64,000 bases of DNA from Trifolium pratense (GCF_020283565.1 NC_060065.1:30120409-30184408); one strand, 5' to 3'. Positions 31,575-43,889 are shown, counted from the first letter of the stretch. Program-made: numbers and translations. The notes: generated by a model from the sequence alone, not told the origin.

Positions 31575-34485
31575 CTAAGAACTTCCGTAACCGTTAGGGC
31601 GAGATTTCTGCCATTTCCATGCAACTTGTATGCTCCTTTCAAGGTCAGTGTATTGTGCAGTCCAGTTCAGTTCCTGCCTGATCTTAGTTGGGTCGCTGTA
31701 AACCTCGGCGTAGTCGCCGGGCCGGCGCGGAAGGAAGTCTACTTTGATGTCAACCCCTGTAGCCTTTTTACAAGCGCTCACAAACTCCTTAACTGACCTA
31801 CCTTTTCCTGTACCAACGTTGTAGATCCCAACTTTACCAGGTCTTGCCTTTTCGAGAGCTTTGACATGAGCATCAACAAGGTCGGTTACATCGATATAAT
31901 CTCGAATGCATGTTCCGTCAGGTGTGTTGTAATCTGTTCCTGTAACCTGTAAGGTCGCAACAGATGCAGTGAGAACAGGTTCATTTTACATCATGATATA
32001 CTATTAGCTTAGAGCATTGTTTAGAAACAGGTTCAAACGGTTGAATCGGTCAGTTCGATGCTATGTTTGATCACGGTTTTATGTAGTCTTGTTGAACACA
32101 ATACAAAAATCAAAGTAACTTATATATGGCAAAATCGTTTGATATTTTCTACAAGAACTAGTAAAAAATTTATTCATCTACTAAGATTTTAGCAAGGTAT
32201 CAAATACTATTCCGACAATTAGTCTCATAACAGGTTGAATTTGCTGACTTATGTAAACATTAGCAAAAAGTAAGAATGGCAATATTAATATACCTTTAAG
32301 CCTTGTGTAATACCGCGAGCTGCATCGAAGCAGGCACCTGAAATTCGACCATGTTCCCGAAGTTCAGGTCTTGGCGCCTCGCCTAATCTCCCTTCAGGGT
32401 CTGATCCAATCACATTGAAATATCTAGATATTTCCAACAAAAAAAAAGATCAATAATTACAACAGTAATGATTCTAAATTCTAATGTTCAAATTAACAGT
32501 TTTGGTATGTCAAATAATCCAAAATTACCGATATCACTTTTCCTTTTAGTATATATAATGCCAATAAAGACATGAAAAATAAGAAGTGCTGATGTAAAAT
32601 ACAAACCTTAGAATCATTACAGCCATCTTGGAATTTTTAGAAAAATCAAGGATGATATCTTCTGCCATCTTCTTAGCTTTTCCATATGGATTGATTGGTT
32701 TCTGAAATTAAGTATATATCGATTTAATACTACACTCCGATGTAAGCCATTGCAAGATGCAACGAAAAATAAAAAGTTTTAAACTAAACTCAATAACTCA
32801 ACCACACTTGGATTTCGCACCTGTTCAGTTACTTCTGTAATTGGCATCTTTTCAGGTTCCCCGTATGTTGCGCATGTACTTGAATATATAAATGTCTTCA
32901 CATTATATTTAGCCATAGACTCCAATACCACCAAGGTATTTGATGTAATATTATGATAATACCTGAAAAACAAGTTATAGAACATAAATAAAGTAGAACT
33001 CAAATGGATTCATTACAATTGTGTTTAGTACACAAATACAACTTTATCAGTTTGGAAGAACCCGAGTTCGAATCCTGATGGAACAATCTTTGGCCAGACT
33101 TTACTTACCTCCTGGCCTGACTCCAAATTACCGAGGTCCCTTTTTCCTTCGGAACTAAAGGGTTAAGACCCCAAAAAAAGTACAACATTTTTTGTGTTAA
33201 CCCTCTGGTTCCTAGGGGAAGGGGGCCCCTGTAATCCAAAGTTTGGCCACGAGGTAAGTAAAGTCTAGCCAATAATTGCTCCCACCGGGAATCGAACTCG
33301 GGTTCTCCTTGGGAACCAAAGGGTTAAGATCCAAAAAAAAGTACAACTTTATCAAATGGAACTAATGTTCCCAAATGTAATCTACAAGTACTTACTTAAG
33401 AGGGTAAAGTGTACTTTCTCCGACATATGCAACAGCTGCAAAGTGCATCACAGCATCAAACTTATTCTCTGAAAATATTTTATCAACCTAATAACCAGTC
33501 AAGTAAACAATTTTTCCGGGAGATTCATTAACAAATATGCATCGATCGAAGTAAAAATTCAACAGCAAATTATTTTCTGTAACAAGGATACGGATTTTGC
33601 ATCCCCCAAATCAGCATATATAAATTGAAGCCTTCCAGGTTCTGGAAATAAGCTTTGAAGAACCCTAACGGCACCCAAATTTCCACGCGACAGATTATCC
33701 TGAAAGAGACAAAGTTTGTTTAGCACAGACTGGTCATTGTATTTGCATTCAACTTTATCACAGAGAAGTTTTCAGTATTATTGAGACATACCACTATGGT
33801 AACTCTATAAGATTCCTTCAGAAGACGTAAGGTAGCATGTGAACCGATATAGCCAGCACCTCCCGTCACTAAAACATGAGTGACACCAGGCTCATGGACA
33901 GAAAACTGGACCAAAAAGAGAAGCAGAATCCCGATCAATAAATCAAAACATCACGATGAACGCATAGGCGCATACATTAGTTAATATAATTTATAGATAT
34001 AGAGACATTCATATAGAAACACGACATTCACGTATCTATTAGATGGATTACCGGACTAGGAGTAGTGAAAGACGGAGATCTCTTGATCACCAAAATACAT
34101 AATGCCGTTAATGCTACAAGAAGAAAAACCTTCCCGATAAAATTTCCCTTCCTTTTTGGATCCACATAGTCCATACCTGATAGGCAGAAACATAAATGAG
34201 AACAAATATATCTTAAAGCTTCAATATAACTATAACTCCGAATAATTATTTATAATACGCGAACAACCAACCAACATGAAATAAATCACAGAACTTCCGA
34301 CAACTAATTCATATATAAACACCTTATGCAATCGATAAATGTTAAGCAACCGGAGACTAATTCAATATAAACAGAAAATTAGTCAAACCACCATTTGTGC
34401 TCAAATTTGGCAGAATAACCTTACCGCCTAATGACATAGATCTGGCTGCCCTTGGCTGATTTCTCGGCCTAGAAAAGTTTAGCAT
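31575..34485 (-). CDS. UXE1: UDP-arabinose (UDP-xylose) 4-epimerase, MUR4/UXE type
   Basis: This NAD-dependent extended-SDR enzyme interconverts UDP-xylose and UDP-arabinopyranose in the Golgi, feeding arabinose into cell-wall polymers and glycoproteins. Coding exons (minus strand, 5' to 3') are 34485-34425, 34176-34052, 33905-33792, 33699-33592, 33487-33396, 32962-32821, 32701-32607, 32423-32294 and 31946-31575. They total 1239 nt (412 aa). All introns are GT-AG and the phases agree. Visible features are a basic N-terminus with [17 protein letters not shown], one membrane anchor at about residues 33-51 (type II), the NAD-binding TGGAGYIGS at 76-84, catalytic SST at 194-196, and YGKAK (Tyr220, Lys224). 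Length matches Arabidopsis MUR4 (about 419). A later in-frame Met at 17 is possible, but the ATG used here matches the family N-terminus. The frame is intact. Confidence 0.96.
33050..33341. mobile_element. Composite SINE-like insertion in an epimerase intron
   Basis: Two similar units of about 135 bp lie in opposite orientation (33051-33172 and 33198-33330). Each contains GAACCCGAGTTCGA and TAGACTTTACTTACCTC-type text; in the second it appears complemented. Each is followed by an A-run and GTACAAC. The whole is flanked by a perfect 13-bp duplication TACAACTTTATCA (33037-33049 and 33342-33354), as made by target-primed reverse transcription. It sits in the intron between the fifth and sixth coding exons and leaves the splice sites intact. 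Confidence 0.8.
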
Positions 34486-35799
34486 TTGCAAAACCAACAA
34501 GAACTTACTCCGCAATATCAACTATCACATCAAGGGCCGCCGCACTCAGGAGGATCTTGAGTGATATGCTGTAGCAAAAAACAAACCATATAAGTTTTCT
34601 TTCTTTCTTTCTTTCTTCTGGAATGAAAACAAAACTTCTAAAGAAGTTTAAAATGGAAAAGAAAAAAAACCAGTAGAACAAAAAACAAACAAATTGATGA
34701 GTCAATCAAGGGTAAAAGGTAACACTTTTTCTCCAAAAGTTATATTGGTGAAGAGTGAGAGAAAAAAGAATGAAATAAACAATGAAAAGTGAAAAACAAA
34801 TTCAAAAAGTTAAGATACTAATGACCATAAAACCTCTACAAAAACAGAACCTTGCAAATTCACCACTCACAAAAAAAGACTCAAAATCACATAGCATGTG
34901 ATGCTGTGAAAGAGAACGTGACATACATGAAAGATCCAAACAACTTAAGCTAAAGAAAATCATGAAAAAACATGGACATAACTTGTTTGTCAGAAAAGCA
35001 CAAGGAAAAAAACAAAGCATAGTGGACCAACTTTACAATCTTTTTTCAAATTTTCAAAAACAAATATCAATGAATCCATTACCTATGTATGAAACAACAA
35101 CTTGAAAATTTCAAATCATACCAAACAGTTGAAACACACAAACAACCAAGTTCATCAGAACCAATTTCAGGATCCAATCAACACATCAAAATTTAAATTA
35201 TTGACAAATTCAAATTCATCAAAAACAGACAAAAAACCTTGTATTTTTTATCCTCATTTTATATTTAGCAGCATTATTAGACCAATTCAAATTCATCAAA
35301 ACAAAACAAAACAAAAAAATACCCTTTTATTTTTATCACCATTTTTCATTTTGCAGCATCATTAACTAACAATCAACCTAAAAATCAACTAAAACACCAA
35401 ACCTAAAAAGAAAACCTCAAAGAATCAACTAAAAACAATATCATAATACAAAACCCAGAAATGCAAAAACACCAAAAACAAAAAAAAAACTGAATTAAAC
35501 AACACGTTTTAACAGTCCAAAACATATAACAGTAAATAATTAACAAAACAAGACCATCAGTGAAATGATTTTTTACAGAAACAAAAAAGAATCTTTTTTT
35601 ACAAAACAGAATCATTTTATAGAGTAGCCCAGAAGATTATATGATCTTGTAAGAAGAAAAAGAGTAGAACTTTAAGCGTTTCAAAGTAAAAAGATGGTTT
35701 TTTTGAAAAGAAAAGAAAGTAGTAGTACCTAACAGATTGTGGAAAAGAGAATGAAAGTGGGAGCAGGTGAAGGAGTAGAATTGTGGGGTGAAGAAGTTG

Positions 35800-35838
<39 letters not shown>

Positions 35839-35885
35839 AGAAATGGGTTGGGGTTGGATTGTTCTAATAGGTGGAGAGTTTCTCT
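34486..35885 (-). promoter_or_regulatory. Probable 5' leader with intron and promoter of the epimerase gene
   Basis: On the minus strand, a CT-rich stretch with a (CT)n array (35804-35832 as GA on the plus strand) looks like a leader exon. It would end at CTGTTAG|GTACTACT (about 35726). A matching acceptor CTACAG occurs at about 34573, 88 bp before the start codon. A leader intron of about 1.15 kb is therefore inferred. The open frames inside it are low-complexity and not considered genes. Confidence 0.5.
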
Positions 35886-36152
35886 GTGTATTCATGTTGT
35901 CAAAGCGTTACAGGCTGCAAAAGGAAACAACACCGTAGACTAGACTTTTTCCTTTTTTAATTTACTTTTTTATTTTTGTGAAATTTATTTATTTTTTATT
36001 TTACCGTCTTAATTAATACAAAAGTCAAAATATATTTTGTTTATATTTTAATCAAATATTCTTTATAATATGAAATGTCAAAATATAATTTGACCGAGGA
36101 TGAGTGAGTTTTTAATGATTTGTTATTGGTTGTATAAAAAGAAAGGAAAATA
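35886..36152. other. AT-rich flank, upstream of the epimerase leader
   Basis: No feature recognised. Confidence 0.4.
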
Positions 36153-36255
36153 CATTTTTTTTATCAAGCCAAAATGAGATATATATTAACTTAAAAACAG
36201 TCTCCTCAACATAAGGTGTGCTGAGATAGACTATCAAAGTTTACAAAGAGACAGA
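36153..36255 (-). mobile_element. LINE 3' tail, heavily truncated
   Basis: Its reverse complement reads TTGTAAACTTTGATAGTCTA, then TTAATATATATCTCATTTTGG and an A-run. It matches the 3' untranslated end of the LINE at 51880-51965. Only about 100 bp were inserted. Confidence 0.7.
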
Positions 36256-36317
36256 GAAAAAAAAATACATACTCCCTCTGATTCTATATATAAGAAAACT
36301 TTTATTTTTTAGATTCA

Positions 36318-38072
36318 TTAAAGGAAATTAGTTATAGTTGCTTGGAAGAAGTTATGTAGACATTTTGCTTAAGGGGGTTTAAATCTCAGATCTTTGGCTA
36401 ATTTAAACACTGCTTTCAACCTTAAACTGTGTTGGTCTTTGTTTAATTCTAAAGCCTCTTGGTCAAAGCTTCTTCAAGCAAGAGTTTTAAGAGGTAGAAA
36501 GGTAATTCAACATCACATTTATTCCTCCATTTGGAGCAGCATCAAGGAGGAAGCATCTGTTATCTTGGATAATTCTATCTGGCTTTTGGGTAATGGAGAT
36601 TCTATTAGCTTTTGGAATGATATTTGGTGTGGGTCTGTCTTATCATAAGTTTTTAGCATTCCTTCCCACATCAGTCGATCCCTCACTTCCACAGTTAGTG
36701 ATTACATAGTCAATGGACAATGGAATATACCTACTCAATTATCTCAGCATTATAATGCTATCAGTTGCCTTGTTCAGCAAGTTACTATCCCCTTAGAGCC
36801 TTCTTAGGATAAATTGTTATGGAAGCACACAGATACAGGAGACTTGCAGCTTTCAGAGGCCTATCTTTTCAAGGTTTAGCATTTCCAAGATTTACATTGG
36901 GCCAAACTGATTTGGAGTCCAGATATTTCACCCTTTAAATCCCTTCTGGCTTGGAGACTCATGCATAACAAAGTCTCTACTGAGGACAATCTCATGATTA
37001 GAGGATGTTTGTTAACTTCAATGTGCAGCATTTGTTGTAAAAATTTGGAATCCTCTTTTCATATTTTCTTTGAATGTGATTTTGCAATCAAAATTTGGTC
37101 TTGGTTTGCCAATTGCTTGGGTATGGTTTTACAATTCACAACTATGGAGGACATGTGGAGAATTTGTGATTTAAATTGGTCTCCTCAATGTAAGTCAATT
37201 CTTACCTCTGTTATAGTCAATTTGTTAAACACAATTTGGTATGCCAGAAATCAAGCTCGGTTCTGCAACAAAATCATTAACTGGAAATCCCATATCTCTA
37301 TAATAATTGCTAACGTTTCTCTATCGGGTAACAACTCTAAAAAAACTTCTTCCAACTAAATTAGAGACTTCATGATTTTGAAGCATTTTAATGTTAATAT
37401 TCATCATCCAAAGATCCCTATTATTAAAGAAATACTTTGGCAACCCCCGTTGATTAATTGGACAAAGTGCAATATTGATGGTGTAGCAAAAGGTAATCCT
37501 GGAATTGCTGGTTGTGGTAGGGTTTTTAGAAACCATGCTGCTGATTTTGTGTACTATTTTGCAGAACCTTTGGGCATCACATCTTCCTACCAAGCTGAAT
37601 TATGTGCAGCTATGTCAGCCATAAAAATTGCTTACAAAAATCGCTGGAATAACCTCTGGATTGAAAATGATTCAGCCCTTGTGATTCTAGCTTTTAACAG
37701 CACTAAAATTACGATTACTTGGAACTTAAGAAACGGGTGGAACAATGCAATGTTTCTCTTCAAACAAATGAATGGTCTTGTCTCTCATATTTTTAGAGAA
37801 GGGAATCAAGTTGCTGACACCCTTGCTTCTCTTGGTTGTAGTTTATCTTCCTACACTTTTTGGCTTGAACCTCCTGATTTTCTTGCAGCTAGCTTACATA
37901 AGAACAAGAAATGTTTTACAACCTTTGGATATTGTGTTTGATGGAGTTTTGGTTTTTGTCCCCTCCATCTTGTTTTGTTGTTCACTTTTTCTTATTTTCT
38001 ATATATTTTGGGTTGGTTAGCTTGCTGCTACCAACTTCTTTTGCTTTAATATATATATATATATATATATAT
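36318..38072 (+). mobile_element. LINE 3' half with zf-RVT and RNase H remnants and a (TA)n tail
   Basis: Pieces are AWKKLCRHFA and NLRSLANLNTAFNLKLCWSL at 36340-36430, SFWNDIWCG at about 36610, a zf-RVT region at 36961-37350 (CSICCKNLESSFHIFFECD), and a good RNase H frame at 37372-37941. The RNase H frame has CNIDG, QAELCAAMSA, IENDSA and REGNQVADTLAS. Several stops and shifts interrupt the part before 36960. The 3' end is a (TA)n stretch (38049-38072), a tail type seen in some plant LINEs. TTTAGATTCATT on the left and TTTAGATACATC on the right could be its worn target duplication. Confidence 0.8.
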
Positions 38073-38468
38073 GGGGAGGGATCAAATTACACCGGTGTAA
38101 CATTTGAGTAATGTTACACCGCTCAATAACGCTTTAACGAATACAAATTTTACAAAATCCACCGTTGGATTGAAAGCTTATATCGTATAGATTATCCATA
38201 TTAATTTTTACAAAAATCTAAAATCGTTTGGTATGTTATTGAGACCAATCAAGATTAATGGTTTATGCGTTTTTATTAAATACCGTTCATCTTAATCGAT
38301 CTCAATAACATATCAAACGATTTTAGAATTTTATAAATTCTAACATAGATGATCTATATGATATAAACTTTCAATCAAACGGTGGATTTTGTAAAATTTG
38401 TATTCGTTAAAGCGTTATTGAGCGGTGTAACATTACTCAAATGTTACACCGGTGTAATTTGATCCCTC

Positions 38469-38471
<3 letters not shown>
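38073..38471. mobile_element. Near-perfect hairpin MITE, 399 bp
   Basis: Terminal sequence GGGGAGGGATCAAATTACAC is exactly complementary to the other end. The outer roughly 95 bp of the arms pair without mismatch, and the rest pair with scattered mismatches through to a small loop around 38270. It lies inside a TA array, so a duplication such as TATATATAT cannot be told from the array itself. No coding capacity. Confidence 0.85.

Positions 38472-38530
<59 letters not shown>
38471..38530. repeat. (TA)n microsatellite
   Basis: The array continues the LINE tail on the right of the hairpin element and ends in CACACAC. Confidence 0.9.
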
Positions 38531-38536
<6 letters not shown>

Positions 38537-38616
38537 TATAATATAGTTTAGATACATCCATTCTACGATAAATCTAAAAACTAAACGTTTTTTTATACGT
38601 ATGACCGAAGGGAGTA

Positions 38617-39516
38617 TACACAAATGATATATATTAGTAAGGTCAGGATTAAATGACATCAACTAGTAATAATCACACATTTTTATGATAAATTTATTAT
38701 TCTTGATAATTTTTTTTTAAAATTCCATGTTTTCTATCAAAAGTTTCTATAATAAGAAATGCAAATTATATTTTAACTTTTGTTTATATTTAAGATTGAA
38801 GGAAACAAGTTTGGATATAGGTATATATAGTCGCAAAGTAAAATTGGACAATCTTTATTAATCTTTAGTTGGTTCAGTGATAATTGACACTAAAATTGGT
38901 AGAGAAGATCACTATTCAATCCCTTGCAACTGTGATCGAGAGGAGACTGGAACCACTATATGTAAGAACTGACCTCCAAATCAGATTATACGGTACAATG
39001 GATCAGATACCGGTAGTGAAAACCAAAAAAGAAAAAAATTTGGAGAATCTTTACTGACAAATATATTTGTTGAGAATAATATAAATAAATATATTTAAAA
39101 TAACATAAATTTATATTTATTTATATTAAAAACAAAAACATCTTTACAAGCCATAATTTAATTTGAATTTCTTGATTTAGAATATTTTTAAAATTTGTCT
39201 CTTTTTTTATAAGATAAATTTTTGTCTATTATTTAAGAATATAGTTTGAAAATGTATTTTTTTTTCTTATAATTTAGTATCTGACATGTCTTGAATAAAA
39301 TTACAGCCAACGGAAATACTTATAAAAATCAAAAGAACAAAAGTAAATAGTGAATTTAGTTTATTATTTTGTTTATAAATGGTTTCAAAATACTCTTTTT
39401 GTATATTGAATATAGATGTGTCTTACTTTGACTTCTCATTTTCAAAAATAAACTTACTAGTATTAATAACAAATATATTAAAGAAATAACAAATATATCT
39501 AGTCATTTAAACTGTA

Positions 39517-39581
<65 letters not shown>

Positions 39582-41147
39582 ACTTATAGTTAGTTGAGTC
39601 AATGAATGTGGATCCGGTTGATAAGGGGCATCAATTCAATTTCACGTTCAACGGAAAAATATCATCAGTAAATATCTTCTATTAATGTTTTTCGAGTTTT
39701 GAAATTTACTCGGAAACAACTCACCTAAAATTTTTATCATCAAAAGTAAAGAAAAAAAAAATTGAAAGAGTATATATTTTTATTTATTTATAGTTTTCAC
39801 CATCGATATCCGTCTAATTAAACCGTCTAATTTAGTTCCAGGTGATTTATAAAATCAAGTGGTTTTTGTTTTTGTTTTTGTTTTTGTTGAGAGGGTGTGT
39901 CTCTTCATACATTTTTCTTTCATTATAGGCATCACTTTCTTTCATTAGGTACCATTGCCGATTTGCCGTAAACCCTCTGTTGGGGGGTATCCGGCTAGGT
40001 ATCATTTTCTTTCATTAGGTACCATTGCCATTAACCCTCTTTTGGGGGTATGGGGCTAGTGTGACTAGAATCGTGCAAAATTTTCTCACGCAATATTTAA
40101 ATTGGTGAAAGGAGATACAATTCTACGATATTTTCTATGATTTTTATTATAAGAAAAAATATTAAATAATTGATGTATTTGATCTTATATAATGTATAGA
40201 GTTCTAACCACTACTGGTATATTGCCCCTAATAAACAGTTTAATAGCTAAAATTTTACATTTTCAAGTGAATAAATGAATTTATCATAGTTTGAACATCA
40301 GTCTTTATAAAATGTTCCAACCAACTTAGATATGATCACGTGATGAGGTGAATAACTCAACTGGTTTGAGCTTGGGGTTTACTAATGTATTTTTTTTTGG
40401 ACTACCATGAAATCTTTGTCAGAGATCATGTAGAGCACACAAGCTGAATTTTCATCTTTCAATCGGATTTTTTTTATACATAGGATAGGAGTGGAGATCA
40501 AACCTTTGGCCTTCTATTTAAGAGGATCAAAAATCAAAAATCAAAAATCTTACTACTTAAACCAATTCATATGAGTCTAAATAAAACCTCTAACCATCTG
40601 CTTAGGAGTCTAGAAATCCTTCCTACTTAGACCAAATTTTTGGTCAAGGTATTAAGCTTTTTTTTGTTACAATTAAATACTATTTTTACTCTTCCTTTAT
40701 GTGATCATTATTTTTGGATTTGAATTCTCTACATTCAAATATTCTACCTTCACCTATATTTAGTTTATTTTTAAGGACAATAATACTACTAAGTATCTAT
40801 GGTAACACTTTTGACAAAGGGAGAAAATATCTTAGTTTAGGGTGATGAAAAAGAACATGAAAAGGGTCCCAATGACCGACATGGGTGTCAGGGAGGGACA
40901 TGGAAATTCCGTTCGTCGACCAAAGAACAACAAATGGTAACATATTATTGGATGTTCAGAAACGTTGTTGTCGAGATGATCTCTCCTCTCTTTAATCACG
41001 GGAATTCAATTCTTCAATGCAGACACAAACACAAACAATTTCTTTCCAATAATGCTAGTTAATAATGTTCAACAATCTTTTGATTTTTTTAATGATAAAT
41101 TACTTCAAACTTAACCAATGTTTTGAATTTGATCTATGATTTAAGTA
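38617..41147. other. Intergenic AT-rich region with microsatellites and a short tandem duplication
   Basis: A (TA)n array occupies 39520-39579. A unit of about 60 bp, TTTCTTTCATTAGGTACCATTG followed by an AACCCTCT...GGGGGTAT tract, is present twice at 39940-40060. No genes, and no transposon with defined ends, were recognised. Confidence 0.45.
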
Positions 41148-41155
41148 TCTAATAG

Positions 41156-41671
41156 CTATGTAATACGGATATCTCTATGATTAGGTGTGTTGTGATATCT
41201 GACACTCGTATGACACTCCTGGACACGTGTCGGATAGTTTAGATCGGTGTCCGACACTTGTAAAACACTCGTACGACACGTGTTGGACAAGTGTTCCAAA
41301 AAAATATTTTTTTTCTTTGCTTATAACTCTCTTTAAGCACATATCACACATATCTACAAGAGTTAAAGATGTGTCGAAACAACAATATTGATCAACGATG
41401 GATTGAAGAGATTACATTTTGATTACAATATTTTTAAGTTTTTCAATAGTAGATGGATAAAAAAAGGTAAAATACTATCGTATCTTGTTTTAAAACTTCT
41501 TTTAAGAAATAATTTGCTCAACTTAGATTAACATATATATATATATATTGATTATCAATTTATATCTTTTTTAAATATGTAGTAGTGTCGGTGTCCTATA
41601 TTTTTTACATTAGCGGTGTCACTGTGCCCGTGTCGTGTCGCGGTGTCCGTGTCGGAGTCTGTGTTTCATAG
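41156..41671. mobile_element. hAT-like non-autonomous element
   Basis: The ends are CTATGTAATACGG and the complement of CTATGAAACACAGACTCC. Subterminal regions are rich in GACACGTGTCGG/GTGTCCGTGTCGG words. The 8-bp flanks TCTAATAG (41148-41155) and TGTAATAG (41672-41679) differ at one base. No transposase. Confidence 0.75.
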
Positions 41672-41952
41672 TGTAATAGTATTAAAAAATTTAGGAAGAG
41701 TTTGTCAACCATTTGATTCTCATAAAGCTCGAGTGATTAGTCTTTCCAGTTATACACGGAGGAATTATGGTTTATGCCCATTTTTTTTTGCATAATACTA
41801 CTTTTGTCCCTAAAGGACCTCATTGACTAATTAATAAGGGAAATTAACAAAGTTAATAGTATTGATAACTTTATTGATATTTAATGTTATTTTTACAAGT
41901 TTATCCTTTAAGAAAACGAATTTATTTACTCTATGTTTTATGATAAGAATCA

Positions 41953-42047
41953 GCAAAGCCACTAGGTTTGGTCTAGTGGTGAAGGATTTGGATAGTATGC
42001 ATGAGGTCCTAGGTTTGATCCTCATTGCCAACATTGTAAACCAAAAA
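41953..42047 (+). mobile_element. tRNA-derived SINE
   Basis: It has an A-box TGGTCTAGTGGTGAAGG and box-B GGTTTGATCCTC at pol III promoter spacing, followed by an A-rich end. The flanking 13-bp duplication is ATGATAAGAATCA (41940-41952) and ATGATAGGAATCA (42048-42060), with one mismatch. Confidence 0.85.
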
Positions 42048-42060
42048 ATGATAGGAATCA

Positions 42061-42818
42061 ACATAAATAATCAATTTGTCCCAGTAAGTTCGTGAGTTTT
42101 TGATTTTCCTCTCTGTATCTTTATTGTTTTAAAATAATCTCTGAATGTGCGAATCGTTTTTCGTTTTCGTCTCTAACGTTAAGTGTCATTTCAAAAATGA
42201 TGATGTGACAAACGGAGACTGACGTGATAGTGTGTGACATGACAAATGAGAATGATGTGTCAAAAATATATTGCAGGTGCAACATAGTTCCATTTTCTCT
42301 TAAATTTTCTACCAAATTAGGCACGAGTTTCGCAAAATCTAGTTCATTTCAACATATTTCCATCTATATACATAAAACTTCATAAACTAGTAATAAATTG
42401 AGTTGAGCAAGACTAAATCTTTAACTATGATTGGTGGTCGTGCCGGACATAATTTTGTTTTATCATTTTCTGATTGGTGTACTAATCCTATTGTATGTTT
42501 AAAAGAATCTCCTTTATAATTTTAAGCGATTGAATATCCATTATACTACTTTATAATTCAATTTTGATGTTAAAAAAATCTCTAATTGTGACAAATTAAC
42601 GTTCATATAAATTGTTTTTGTTAAATAACTTAGTGGCTAGAAATTTCACCATTAAATTGGATAAGTGAAATGACCGGAGTTCAAACTTCAACCCCCTACA
42701 TGTATAATATAATGTTTCTGCAAACTGAGTTAAGCTCTAAGACACATTCGGATTCTTATTAGGAGAGAAAAGTGACAAATTAAAGTGCACTAATAATTGT
42801 GAATCAAAGATTTCATTT
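42061..42818. other. Repeat debris
   Basis: 42085-42260 resembles one end of a GTTTAATT/GTCCCC-type TIR element (TTTTCGTCTCTAACGTTAAG, TGATGTGACA words) without a partner. At 42625-42710, TTAGTGGCTAGAAATTTCAC and GGAGTTCAAACTTCAACCCC are SINE-like, but no duplication was found. Confidence 0.35.
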
Positions 42819-42838
42819 TTGGCTCGTTCAAAAAAAAA
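42806..42838 (+). repeat. Tiny LINE-tail-like sequence
   Basis: TTCATTTTTGGCTCGTTC followed by A10 equals the last bases of the LINE family seen at 17750 and 51945. It may be an extreme 5' truncation. Confidence 0.4.
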
Positions 42839-43880
42839 ATCGTTTTTGGAAACATTGAGGTTAGTGTTCATAAGTTATTCAATATCAAAATTGTTAAATT
42901 CAACGGGACTACCAATTCAAACTCAATGTGTGACTTTCAATTGTGTTTGTCAATTTATCTACGGAAAGAAAAAAATTATTGATCTGAGAAAAATTACTTT
43001 TTTTTTTTTTAAATCGAGTATTCTCTGCTCGCAAATGCAGAGATTAATCCCTCGAGCTTTGCAAGAAAAATTATTTTTAATTGTCAATTATATTATATAT
43101 GTAGGAGGAATGGAGTTTAAACTTTTATCGAAATTTCTAACTCTTATCACAAACTCATGAACAATCATTATTTATCTATATAAATTAAAAGAAGTCAAAA
43201 TACAAACATTTGGTCACTAATTCTCAATAATCATTGAGAAGCACGTGAATTTTTCTTTTTTCTCTTTCCCTCAAATTATTTTAAATTCTTTCTAATGTAT
43301 GTACTGATTACTCATGCATAACAACAATTATTTTCATTTAAAAATGTCGTATGTCATTATCGCACACAATCAATAGACCTACGAAATAAAATAATCTTAA
43401 TATATAACTAATTTCAAACACTTATGCCAACTATATACTACTCTCCTTTATCCACCTTAGAAGGAATCAATAATCTATACACGATCAAAATCGATTTTGG
43501 AAAAATGGAAAGAAGTTATGCACATGAGCCATTTGATGCAATTATAATTTGTTTTTTTATGAAGTTTGTGTTAACTAAGGAAGGTGGCAATGCTATTAGC
43601 CTAGAGATAAAGCAAAGTCAAGCAGCTTTCCATTTTATACGTCATGAAAGGGTCTACTAGTAATTAAGATAATAATGTACAATTATAATGAGTTTGTATG
43701 TATAGCCTAACTTAACCACATACAGATCTCATCCATCCCATTCATTTTTTTATTTTCATTTTTTTTTTGGTGATAAATTTGATAAATTTCTATTAGTACA
43801 TGAAATTTCAACTATTAAAAAAATAATTAAAGGCAGAGATTGCCCTGAGTTTTGTCCGGTATGGGTGACGGTCCGTTTAT
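42839..43880. other. Intergenic AT-rich region
   Basis: Open frames at 42819-43160 and 43424-43660 show no family resemblance, and their composition matches the surrounding DNA. No gene is supported. Confidence 0.4.
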
Positions 43881-43889
43881 GTAACATTT

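Larger units (their letters stand above)
36272..38614. mobile_element. Stowaway-like (Tc1/mariner) MITE split by later insertions
   Basis: The left half (36272 to about 36316, CTCCCTCTGATTCTATATAT, then TTTTTAGATTCATT) and the right half (about 38530-38614, ending CCGAAGGGAG) are inverted copies of each other. TA dinucleotides flank both ends. Rejoined, they would be a usual MITE of about 130 bp. A LINE with its tail, plus a further hairpin element, separates the halves. Confidence 0.65.

Noticed and set aside
34505..35615. Several small minus-strand frames upstream of the epimerase start
   Set aside because: They lie in the inferred leader intron, are Phe/Leu/Ser low-complexity, and have no family resemblance.
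35617..35895. 92-codon minus-strand frame rich in Ser-Leu repeats
   Set aside because: It is the translation of a (CT)n leader microsatellite.
38471..38662. Minus-strand frame with Tyr-Ile repeats
   Set aside because: It is the translation of a (TA)n array.
42819..43660. Two plus-strand frames of 113 and 78 codons as possible genes
   Set aside because: Composition follows the local AT-rich DNA and no motif, splice pattern or leader supports them.
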